A stretch of DNA of 64,000 bases from Bacteroidaceae bacterium (GTDB taxonomy: Bacteria > Bacteroidota > Bacteroidia > Bacteroidales > Bacteroidaceae), in the NCBI GenBank assembly GCA_017940605.1, contig JAGAYF010000039.1, forward strand, positions 50,846-114,845. The letters are read 5' to 3'. Positions within the stretch are counted from its first letter, which is position 1, and each line of letters starts with the position of its first letter. The notes beneath the pieces were generated by a model. That model saw nothing but the letters and a program-made list of their open reading frames with translations. It was not told the DNA's origin and ran no database searches. Below are positions 56,187-64,000 of this stretch, piece after piece. The position numbers and the translations under genes were made by a program.

Positions 56187-59100
56187 ATGAACAGGCACAT
56201 TGTTGCTTTTTTGCTGCTTTTGGGTTCACTCACCCTTGCCAAGGCCGATTCCTACAATAAACTGTGGAAACAAGTCGAGCATTTTCAGCAGAAAGACCTC
56301 CCCAAGAGCGCCATACCCCTTGTAGACAGCATCATTCACCTGTCACAGATGAAGAATGACGGCGGGCATCTGCTGAAAGCCCTTTTGGTGCGCCGCCAAC
56401 TGGCGGGCGACATTTCGCCTGACAGCGCAAAACGATTCATTCCCCTGCTGGAAAAACGATTATCAGAAGAGAAAGACCTCGCCGCACAGGCTTTGTTCCA
56501 CTGCGTGCTGGGCCATTTGTGGGCAAATTCCGGCGACGACACCGAAAAGAGCCCCTTGGCCGAATCCATGCGCCACTATCAGCTCTCTTTTGAGCACCCG
56601 GGCGAACTGATGCAGGCCAAGGCTGCAAAATACATCCCGCTTATCATACAAGGACAGGACGAAAGCATCTTCCACGGCGACCTGATGAACGTCGTAGCGC
56701 GCTACAGTGCCCAGGGACTGAAGAACTTGGAGTATCGGTTGGGACGGCCAGCCGATTCCTTGGCCAAACAAATATTGCACACGGCCATACAAGCCTATCA
56801 GAAGGCTGACAATCGCAGAGCCGAGGTGCTGACAATGATCGACTCGGCCGACATTTGCCCTTCCCACATGGGAAAGAGCAAAAACTTCTACTCCATGCTG
56901 ATTCAACAGCACAAGGATTTGGATGTCGGGGTGGAGGCTTACATCCGCCTGGCCTCGCAAAGCCAGCCCCGTGATGCCTATCCGCTTTTAAACGAGGGCA
57001 TCCGCCGATATCCCAAGAGCAAAAGGACAAACGAACTGCGCAACCAACTTTCAGCCATCACCCAACCGCACATGAGCCTTTGCCTAAAGGACACCTTCAT
57101 CTACCCTGGTTGCACAGATTCCATCACCATCCGTACGCGCAACATGAAAAAGGCCGTCCTCAGGTTCTACATCTCCCACCTCAATGAGCGGCCTTACCGA
57201 ATGGACACCGTCAAGTTGGGCCGTCCCGTCCTGGAAATACCCATTGACATGCCCTCGGGAGAGCCTTACGAAGAAATCAAGAAGCAAATCGCCTTCCAAC
57301 TTCCCCAGGCCGACCACTACTTTGTCAGGCTGGAAGGCGATGGCATCAAGTCAGAAACAGAATTTTTGCAGGTATCCCGTCTCCATTTGATGCAATTGCC
57401 CCTGATGAACGACAAAGTTTGCGTTGTCGTCAACGATGCCCTGACGGGCAAACCCATACAGGGTGCAACCCTACGCCTGCGGCAGGTGAAAGACAGCCGT
57501 TTGCTGCAAACCATGACGACCGACCATGAGGGAAAAGCCGTCGTCGTCCTTCCTGCGCCCCACACATCAGTCAAGCTATTTGCTTCGGCCGACAAGGACA
57601 AGGGTGTCTCCGCGCTATTGAGGACTTCCCCCCACCATTATTTCCATGTGGAGAGAGAACAAAAGGACTTAGCCCTCTATACCGACCGCGCCATCTACCG
57701 TCCTGGACAGAAAGTGCAGGTTGGAGGCTTTCTGTATCGGAAATTCAAGGACGAAACCGGTATCTTGGGACAGGAGAACGTAGAGTTGCGCCTGCTGGAT
57801 GCCAATCGGAAAGAAATTGCCAAGCAATTCGTCACTACCGATGAGTTGGGTTCCCTAGGCATGACTTTCCAATTGCCCGAACACTGCCTCAATGGCCGTT
57901 TCATGATTGACGGAGGCAACGGAAGTGTCACTTTTCGGGTGGAAGAATACAAGCGTCCCACTTTCCAAGTCCTGTTCAACGACGTTGACACCGCCTACAA
58001 GGCAGGCGACACCGTATCGGTCAGCGGCAATGTCAAGACCTATGCAGGCATTCCCCTGAATGCCACCCGCGTAGCCCTGAACATTCATCGCCAGAAATCC
58101 TATTGGTGGCGGCTATGGGAGGACAACTTGCCCGATTCTTTCAAAGACATACAGGACACCGTCGTCACCGACGACGAAGGAAACTTCAGGGTGGCCGTTC
58201 CCCTGAGCATTCCCTCTCAACAGGGCGCATCCGCCTTCCATCCCCGCTTTTACACCTATGTCATCCACGCCACCATCACTGCCGACAACGGAGAAACGGA
58301 GGAAAATGAAACACATTTGTCAGTTGGCAACACCTCCGTTGCCATCCATGCCAACCTGCCGTCTGTCATTTGCAGGGAGCATCCACAGCCGTTCACCGTC
58401 ACCCAACAAAATGCCAATGGACAAAGGGTGGAAGGCACGGCCCATTACGCCATCCTGAAGGACGGCACAGAGATGGAACACGGCGAATGGGCGTTCAACC
58501 AGGCCCGCAGCACACAGGTTTTTCACCACCTGCCATCCGGGCAGTACACGCTGCACATACTTCCTGGGGGGCAACATGACTCACTGGCCCTTTTCAGTTG
58601 CCCTTTCGCCGTCTTTTCATTGTCCGACAGCAAGCCTTTCTCCCCTCAGCCGCTCATGGTCTACTCCACGGCAGGGGAAATACAACCCAACGACACCGCC
58701 CAGGTACTTGTCAGCACTTGCCTGGGGGATGGGTGGCTCTACTATGATGTCTTTGACAACAAGAAGCATCGGCAAAGCCGCCTCATACCCGTTTCCGACA
58801 CCTTGATGGCGTTCCGCTTCCCGTCAACGATTTTCCAAGAGGACGAGACCATTGACGGATTGCAGGTCCTTTTTGCCATGGTACGCAACGGCGAGGTACA
58901 CAAGCAGTCTGTCTACCTCACGCGCCCCCGTCCCGACAAGCATCTCACCCTTCGGTGGCAGACTTTCCGCGACCGTCTTCAGCCAGGCCGGCAGGAGACA
59001 TGGACCATGCAGGTACTCAGGGATGGCCAGCCCGTGCAGGCATCGCTCATAGCCACCCTCTACGACGCATCACTCGATAAGTTTGAACCCCTCAACTGGT

Positions 59101-61745
59101 TCTTTCGCCTGGATTTTCCCCGTCAGCTACCCCATGCCTATTGGTATCACGAGCGCAACCGCGCCCTTTGCCTGAGCATGGCGGAACAGCTGAAGTTCCA
59201 CACCGTTTCTGGCTGGAGTTACAGCCATTTGGATGAGACACTGCTCCATCCTTTCTCCTTCCGCGTTCCCAACCACCGTTTGGCACGCAGCAAGGGCGCA
59301 CTCATGATGGCCAAGCAAGCCAATACCGTCGTTACGACCGACTTTGCCATGGCTGCCGCGCCCACCCTGGAGGAAAAAGTCATGGACACCATGGCCGATG
59401 CAGGACCGGAGGGTGCTCCCGCCACCCAGTCCGAGGCTTCCGTGCGTTCCGACTTCTCCGAGACGGCCTACTTCCAGCCTCGGCTGACAACCAATGACAA
59501 GGGCGAGGCCCAATTTTCCTTTGTCCTGCCCGAAAGCCTGACCCAATGGAATTTCAAGGCACTGGCTCATGACAAGGAAATGAACCATGCCATGGCCGAT
59601 ACGGCTGCCCTGGCCCAAAAAGACTTCATGATTCAACCCAACATGCCGCGCTTCCTGCGCTCGGGCGACGCAACGCAGGTCGCTGTCACCATCAGGAACA
59701 ACAAGGAAGTTCCCGTCAGCGGCAAAGCCCTGCTGGAGTTGTCCGACCCCGCCACATTCCGCGTCATTCATCGGCAGCAGCAGGACTTTCACGTTTCGGG
59801 CGGCCGGCATGCCACCGTCTTCTTTTCCATAACGGCCACTGGCCAATACCCCATGCTTATCTGTCGCATGACGGCAGGCAACAAAGACTTCAGCGACGGG
59901 GAGCAACACTATCTCCCCATCCTCAGCCAACGCCAAAGCATCACGGAAAGCATTCCCCTCACCGTGCAGGGAGGCAGCCAGGAGCACATCCGCGTCGACA
60001 CACTCTTTTCGCGCAACCATCCGCAGGCCCTCGACCGCAGCCTTACCATCGAATATACCGCCAATCCCGCCTGGACGGCCATCGAGTCCCTGCCCACGCT
60101 CACACAGGTGCGTCACAACAATGCCCATGAACTTTCCCAAGGCCTCTACGCGCTCAGCATAGCCGCATGGCATGCACAGTCGCATCCGGAAATCTATCAT
60201 CTTGCTCAGCAATGGAAACATCAGGGAAGCCCCGACAGCACCTTTATGATTTTGCAACGCAATCAGACCCTCAAGCAGGTACTGCTGCAGGAAACACCCT
60301 GGGTCATTCAGGCCGATGCCGCCCAGGAACGCCTGCAGGGCCTGGCCCAGCTTTTCGACTCCCTCACTCTCTCGTTCCGGCTCACGTCCTTTGCCGACCG
60401 TCTCCTTGACTTGCAAGGGCCATCGGGCGGCTGGTCCTGGTTTCCGGGCATGCCAGCCAACACTTGGACCACCCTGTGCGTGGCCGAGACCTTGGCCCGG
60501 CTGCAAAGCACCCTGCCCACGCAGCTTTCTCCCTCCCTGCAACTCGCACTGCAGCGGGCCACGGCCTACCTTGACACACAGGCGCAGGAAACAGTGAAGC
60601 ACCTAAAGGAGAACGAGAAGAAAAAACGGCAACCTCTCACCGTCGGCACGGCCCAGCTGCGCTACCTGTACATCGTAGCCCTGCAGGGATGGCACGACAC
60701 GCCCACACGCACCTACCTTCTCAAGCACATCCAGCAGGAAGCCCCCCAGTATGACATGCAGGACAAGGCCATGGCCGCCCGCATCCTTGCCCTGGCCCAC
60801 CGCACCACGGCAGCAAGGGACATATTGGAGAGCCTCATGCAGCACACGGTGGCCACTCCCACCATGGGCAGGTACTTCGACACCGACAGAGCCCCCTCCC
60901 ATTACGACACCTACCGTATTCCCACCCAGGTAGCCGCACTGGAGGCACTTCGGGAGACCGCCCCAGGCGACACCCTGACCCTGCAACAGATGACCCAATG
61001 GCTCATCCAGAGCAAGCGCACGCAGATGTGGAACCAGGCCTCCTCGGCCGTCGATGCCATCTACTGGATGACACGGCAGGGCACGTCCTACCGCGCCTCT
61101 GACCACATGGCCATGCCACGCACCACCCTTCGCTATGCCACGGGTAGGGAAAAAGAATTCTTCCCATCGGCCGACTGCACTCAGGCCGCTGCCACATTGG
61201 GCTACATGCAGCACCATTTGGATTCCACATTGCTCCACCGCCTGCAAGGCATTGACATACGGTCGGGCAAGAACGCTCCACTGGCTTTCGGCGCTGTGTA
61301 TGCCCAGTACACGCTGCCCCTTGCCGACATTTCGGCCAATGCTTCGGGGCTGAAGCTCCAAGTCCAGTACAAACGGGCGGGCGATTCCCAATGGCAATCC
61401 GCCGCCTCCCTGCCCACACTGCACCTGGGCGAGGTCATTACATTCCGCTACCTCATCACGGCCGACAGGGATTACGACTTTGTCCATCTCCATGCACCAC
61501 GTGCAGCCTGCTGCGAACCCACGCGTCCGCTGTCGGGATACAATGGCATGTACTATCGCGAGACAGGCGACACCTCGCTGCAATATTTCTTCCAGCATCT
61601 GTCCAAGGGAACGCACATTGTGGAAGAGAGCCTGCGCACCGACCGCACAGGTCGGTTCACGACAGGCGCACCCACGCTGCAATGCATCTATGCCCCCGAG
61701 TTCTCGGCCCGCGCCACAGCCAGTTCGCTGACCGTAGAGCCATAG
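56187..61745 (+). CDS. Bacterial alpha-2-macroglobulin family protein, no thioester
   Basis: This encodes 1852 residues with a signal peptide (IVAFLLLLGSLTLAKA). It is a very large periplasmic or surface protein. An N-terminal helical region of some 300 residues, with SDAD-like TPR pattern, precedes macroglobulin beta domains. The MG2/MG3 hallmark LYTDRAIYRPGQKVQVGGFL lies near residue 500. The A2M core has a SEASVRSDFSETAYFQP, LPESLTQWNFKALA segment near 1090-1130, and the alpha/alpha toroid has GPSGGWSWFPGMPANTWTT near residue 1413. The CGEQ thioester of classical A2M is absent: the matching place reads LPTLTQVRHNNAHE. Such proteins are thought to trap proteases or protect the envelope. The start at 56187 avoids overlap with lpxH. 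Confidence 0.9.
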   Translation: MNRHIVAFLLLLGSLTLAKADSYNKLWKQVEHFQQKDLPKSAIPLVDSIIHLSQMKNDGGHLLKALLVRRQLAGDISPDSAKRFIPLLEKRLSEEKDLAAQALFHCVLGHLWANSGDDTEKSPLAESMRHYQLSFEHPGELMQAKAAKYIPLIIQGQDESIFHGDLMNVVARYSAQGLKNLEYRLGRPADSLAKQILHTAIQAYQKADNRRAEVLTMIDSADICPSHMGKSKNFYSMLIQQHKDLDVGVEAYIRLASQSQPRDAYPLLNEGIRRYPKSKRTNELRNQLSAITQPHMSLCLKDTFIYPGCTDSITIRTRNMKKAVLRFYISHLNERPYRMDTVKLGRPVLEIPIDMPSGEPYEEIKKQIAFQLPQADHYFVRLEGDGIKSETEFLQVSRLHLMQLPLMNDKVCVVVNDALTGKPIQGATLRLRQVKDSRLLQTMTTDHEGKAVVVLPAPHTSVKLFASADKDKGVSALLRTSPHHYFHVEREQKDLALYTDRAIYRPGQKVQVGGFLYRKFKDETGILGQENVELRLLDANRKEIAKQFVTTDELGSLGMTFQLPEHCLNGRFMIDGGNGSVTFRVEEYKRPTFQVLFNDVDTAYKAGDTVSVSGNVKTYAGIPLNATRVALNIHRQKSYWWRLWEDNLPDSFKDIQDTVVTDDEGNFRVAVPLSIPSQQGASAFHPRFYTYVIHATITADNGETEENETHLSVGNTSVAIHANLPSVICREHPQPFTVTQQNANGQRVEGTAHYAILKDGTEMEHGEWAFNQARSTQVFHHLPSGQYTLHILPGGQHDSLALFSCPFAVFSLSDSKPFSPQPLMVYSTAGEIQPNDTAQVLVSTCLGDGWLYYDVFDNKKHRQSRLIPVSDTLMAFRFPSTIFQEDETIDGLQVLFAMVRNGEVHKQSVYLTRPRPDKHLTLRWQTFRDRLQPGRQETWTMQVLRDGQPVQASLIATLYDASLDKFEPLNWFFRLDFPRQLPHAYWYHERNRALCLSMAEQLKFHTVSGWSYSHLDETLLHPFSFRVPNHRLARSKGALMMAKQANTVVTTDFAMAAAPTLEEKVMDTMADAGPEGAPATQSEASVRSDFSETAYFQPRLTTNDKGEAQFSFVLPESLTQWNFKALAHDKEMNHAMADTAALAQKDFMIQPNMPRFLRSGDATQVAVTIRNNKEVPVSGKALLELSDPATFRVIHRQQQDFHVSGGRHATVFFSITATGQYPMLICRMTAGNKDFSDGEQHYLPILSQRQSITESIPLTVQGGSQEHIRVDTLFSRNHPQALDRSLTIEYTANPAWTAIESLPTLTQVRHNNAHELSQGLYALSIAAWHAQSHPEIYHLAQQWKHQGSPDSTFMILQRNQTLKQVLLQETPWVIQADAAQERLQGLAQLFDSLTLSFRLTSFADRLLDLQGPSGGWSWFPGMPANTWTTLCVAETLARLQSTLPTQLSPSLQLALQRATAYLDTQAQETVKHLKENEKKKRQPLTVGTAQLRYLYIVALQGWHDTPTRTYLLKHIQQEAPQYDMQDKAMAARILALAHRTTAARDILESLMQHTVATPTMGRYFDTDRAPSHYDTYRIPTQVAALEALRETAPGDTLTLQQMTQWLIQSKRTQMWNQASSAVDAIYWMTRQGTSYRASDHMAMPRTTLRYATGREKEFFPSADCTQAAATLGYMQHHLDSTLLHRLQGIDIRSGKNAPLAFGAVYAQYTLPLADISANASGLKLQVQYKRAGDSQWQSAASLPTLHLGEVITFRYLITADRDYDFVHLHAPRAACCEPTRPLSGYNGMYYRETGDTSLQYFFQHLSKGTHIVEESLRTDRTGRFTTGAPTLQCIYAPEFSARATASSLTVEP

Positions 61746-61877
61746 GGCCATCGTCATGCGGCCATTTCCCTCTTTCCCGTTTGTCATTTTGCCATCTTCG
61801 TCCTCTTAAGTATAGGAATGGCAGGCCGGATTGCCCTCCCTTTCCGCCCCAGTTGTTCCGCCAACTCAGACTAAGTC

Positions 61878-61948
61878 AAAAAAACTCCCCGACTTTTTTA
61901 AAAAACTTGGGGAGTTTTTTAAAATTACTCCCTCTAATTTTTTCAACT
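61878..61948. repeat. Hairpin repeat with poly-A/T arms, copy B
   Basis: AAAAAACTCCCCGA and TTGGGGAGTTTTTT enclose CTTTTTTAAAAAAC, followed by AAAATTACTCCCTCTAATTT. It matches the repeat at 3286-3355, but the GC core of the two arms is exchanged (CCCC left and GGGG right here, the reverse there). It lies between the alpha-2-macroglobulin and methyltransferase genes. Confidence 0.75.
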
Positions 61949-62006
61949 TTCTCACAAAAAACATGAAAGTATGCTTGCATTCATTGTAAAATGCAATTGT
62001 TTTGAG

Positions 62007-62014
62007 TATCTTTG
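62007..62014 (+). promoter_or_regulatory. -7 promoter box of the methyltransferase gene
   Basis: TATCTTTG lies 34 bp before the ATG at 62049. A TTG at 61984-61986, 20 bp upstream, could be the -33 element. Confidence 0.5.
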
Positions 62015-62048
62015 CATAAAGATTCAAGTTCCTAAACCATCGCGCACA

Positions 62049-63962
62049 ATGAAAAAAATGGACATGCATACCACCGACATCGTAGATGAAAATATCAAGC
62101 GCATTGGGAAACTGTTTCCCAACTGCCTGACAGAACGGCTGAACGAGGAGGGTAAGCCGGAAATGGCTATTGACTTCGACCAACTCCGACAGGAACTATC
62201 GAAAGAAATTGTTGAGGGCAACGAGGAACGCTATCAGTTCACTTGGCCGGACAAACGCAATGCCATCCGCTTAGCCAATGCACCAACCACAGACACGTTG
62301 CGCCCTTGTCGTGAAGAGAGCGTCGATTTCGACAATACACAGAACCTCTATATCGAAGGAGACAACTTACAAGTGCTGAAACTGCTGCGCGAGAACTACC
62401 TGGGCAAAGTGAAGATGATCTACATTGACCCACCTTACAACACGGGTAACGACTTCGTATATAACGACAACTTCTCACAGTCGGCAGGTGAGTATATGCA
62501 CAACAGCGGGCAGACGGACGAAGAAGGTAACCGCCTTGTCGCGAATACTGAAAGCAACGGACGCTTTCACACCAAATGGCTCAATATGATATATCCGCGT
62601 CTAAAAGTAGCAAAGGACTTGCTGAGTGAGGATGGGGTGATATTTATTTCAATAGATGATAAGGAAGCAGCTAATCTCATAAAAGTCGCAAATGAAATTT
62701 TTGGGGAGCATAATTTTGTTGGAAATATAATCTGGCAATCCCGTACTTCTATATCAAATGATGATGAAATTTCCACAAACCACAATCATACTTTAGTGTA
62801 TTCACGAAACAGGGAAACACTTACATTTGGGGGCGACGATATAGATATTACTGATTATGTAAATCCTGATAATGACCCGCGTGGTCCGTGGAAGTTAGTT
62901 CCTATTGATGCAAATCATGTAGGTGGTGACACAAACTATCCTGTTCGAAACCCGAAAACTGGAATCGATTATTATCCTCCCAATGGGCGTATTTGGTGTT
63001 ATAATAAAGACACCATGGCAAAACTTATGGCTGATGGCCGAATCAAATTTGGACTGAATGATGATTCGTCACCTAAACGAAAGTTGTTCTACAATGAAAG
63101 AATGGAGAAAGGAGATACAAAGACTCCAAGTTCTATTTTGCTTGACGCTGGAACAACAAAAACTGGCACAACAGAAATCATGGATTTGTTCGATGGGAGA
63201 AAGATATTTGATTACCCAAAACCAACGGCTTTAATTCAACGTTTACTAAAATATGGATGGGTTAGAGATAATGATATTGTGATAGATTTCTTCTCCGGGT
63301 CTGGCACAACACTACATTCCATTTTTAAATACGAAATAGAAAAAGAAGTTCGATGCAAAACCATTTTGGTACAATATCCAGAAAATCTCGACGAGACTGT
63401 TGAAAAAGCCAGTAATGATGCAAAGAAAACAATTAAAGAAGCAATAAAGTTCCTTGACAGTTTAGGGAAACCTCATAAATTAACAGAAATCGGTAAGGAA
63501 CGCATCCGCCGTGCAGGAAAGAAGATAAAGGAAGATAGCCCCTTGACCACACAAGACCTTGATATAGGCTTTCGCGTGCTAAAGCTGGATTCGTCGAACA
63601 TGCAGGATGTCTATTACACCCCTGCCGAGTTCAGCGAGCAGAAACTGCTTGAGGACAACATTAAGCCTGACCGCACAGAGGAAGACTTGCTCTTCCAAAC
63701 GATGATAGACCTGGGCATTGAGCTGTCTGCCAAGATAGAAAAGCGGAGCATTGCAGGAAAGGCAGTTTGGAGCGTCAGCGACGGTTATCTGATGGTTTGC
63801 TTTGACGAAGAGGTCAATGAGACTACCATCACAGAGATTGCACGTCAGCATCCATACTACTTCGTGATGCGCGACAGCAGCCTGGCCAACGACCAAGTGG
63901 CAGACAACTTCGAGCAGATATGGGAAGAATATAGCAAGGACACGGTTCGCAGAATATTGTAA
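62049..63962 (+). CDS. Type III-like restriction-modification DNA methyltransferase (Mod)
   Basis: This encodes 637 residues from the ATG at 62049; the upstream open frame contains the promoter. It is an adenine-N6 methyltransferase of the beta class: motif IV MIYIDPPYNTGNDFVYNDNF (near residue 127) precedes motif I IDFFSGSGTTLHSIF (near 414). The order and the size fit Mod subunits of type III systems. The segment between (about 190-410) should be the target-recognition domain. In the DNA, this middle part (about 62600-63550) is clearly AT-richer than both ends: a sampled 60-bp line inside has 20 G+C, while lines on either side have 32 and 30. That suggests domain exchange. A matching Res subunit is not in the window and might lie beyond the edge. 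Confidence 0.88.
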   Translation: MKKMDMHTTDIVDENIKRIGKLFPNCLTERLNEEGKPEMAIDFDQLRQELSKEIVEGNEERYQFTWPDKRNAIRLANAPTTDTLRPCREESVDFDNTQNLYIEGDNLQVLKLLRENYLGKVKMIYIDPPYNTGNDFVYNDNFSQSAGEYMHNSGQTDEEGNRLVANTESNGRFHTKWLNMIYPRLKVAKDLLSEDGVIFISIDDKEAANLIKVANEIFGEHNFVGNIIWQSRTSISNDDEISTNHNHTLVYSRNRETLTFGGDDIDITDYVNPDNDPRGPWKLVPIDANHVGGDTNYPVRNPKTGIDYYPPNGRIWCYNKDTMAKLMADGRIKFGLNDDSSPKRKLFYNERMEKGDTKTPSSILLDAGTTKTGTTEIMDLFDGRKIFDYPKPTALIQRLLKYGWVRDNDIVIDFFSGSGTTLHSIFKYEIEKEVRCKTILVQYPENLDETVEKASNDAKKTIKEAIKFLDSLGKPHKLTEIGKERIRRAGKKIKEDSPLTTQDLDIGFRVLKLDSSNMQDVYYTPAEFSEQKLLEDNIKPDRTEEDLLFQTMIDLGIELSAKIEKRSIAGKAVWSVSDGYLMVCFDEEVNETTITEIARQHPYYFVMRDSSLANDQVADNFEQIWEEYSKDTVRRIL

Positions 63963-63967
63963 GGAAG

Positions 63968-64000
63968 ATGGAAGAGAACAATAAGATACTAATATACACC
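63968..64000 (+). CDS. Start of a gene cut by the window edge, possibly RhuM-like
   Basis: An ATG at 63968, 5 bp after the methyltransferase stop, opens a frame reading MEENNKILIYT to the last base. This short start is similar, from memory, to RhuM-family proteins that often accompany restriction-modification genes. Eleven codons are too few to be sure, and a small accessory protein or the Res subunit is also possible. Confidence 0.3.
   Translation, partial: MEENNKILIYT

Noticed and set aside
1-64000. tRNA, rRNA or transposase genes
   Set aside because: I looked for cloverleaf-like arms, CCA ends, 16S/23S core motifs and DDE-type transposase signatures and saw none.

Overview
The window looks like chromosomal DNA of a Bacteroidales bacterium, probably Prevotellaceae or Bacteroidaceae. 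Most gene starts are preceded by the Bacteroidetes -7 box TAnnTTTG, some with a TTTG about 20 bp upstream, and few have a Shine-Dalgarno sequence. Lipoproteins, an HU-HIG DNA-binding protein, DUF1080 proteins, a large bacterial alpha-2-macroglobulin and Tat-exported oxidoreductases fit the same group. I see no rRNA, tRNA, CRISPR array, integrase or transposase gene. Most of the window is GC-rich. The left edge, about 32.6-38.4 kb, and the middle of the methyltransferase gene at the right end are visibly more AT-rich.

Layout. 0-2.7 kb: two small secreted proteins (one cut by the window edge) and a Tat-signal FAD oxidoreductase. 2.7-3.6 kb: a gene-free stretch with two copies of a palindromic REP-like element and a hairpin repeat that recurs at 61.9 kb. 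3.6-9.1 kb: a five-gene proline operon, proC, XRE/cupin regulator, acyl-CoA ligase, proB, proA. 9.3-23.2 kb: small mixed units, including two related calcineurin-like phosphoesterases, two MGMT-family proteins, a glycerophosphodiester phosphodiesterase (GDPD), membrane and outer-membrane proteins, a transglutaminase-like protein and an HU-like protein. 23.3-27.7 kb: operon FAD oxidoreductase, sodium:solute symporter, GDPD. 27.8-32.5 kb: OmpA-family lipoprotein, MFS transporter, and a frameshifted surface lipoprotein. 32.6-41.1 kb: a four-gene operon that I read as peptidoglycan or muropeptide processing: phosphoesterase/PQQ-propeller fusion, Amidase_3-type protein with a golvesin-like insert, DUF5009-type acyltransferase, and an in-frame fusion of MurQ with a serine hydrolase and an SGNH esterase. 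41.4-46.1 kb (minus strand): DUF554, symporter, FAD oxidoreductase, GDPD, which repeats the logic of the 23-27 kb operon. 46.5-51.9 kb (minus strand): two Gfo/Idh/MocA oxidoreductases, two DUF1080 proteins and a sugar-phosphate isomerase-like protein, a likely 3-keto-glycoside pathway. 52.5-61.7 kb: efp, a family-2 glycosyltransferase, radC, a MIP18/DUF59 protein, lpxH and an alpha-2-macroglobulin. 62-64 kb: a type III-like DNA methyltransferase and the first codons of another gene.

The most unusual signal is non-coding. At least seven intergenic regions carry arrays with a strict period of about 22 bp. Each unit opens with a short conserved motif (AAGGCGTAAA, AGGCAT or its complement TGCCTT, GCGGCC) followed by mostly variable bases. 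Four dispersed copies share one architecture, including a single 21-bp GCGGCC unit at the same place. No gene or known feature class explains them.

All function calls come from reading motifs and context. No database search was possible.
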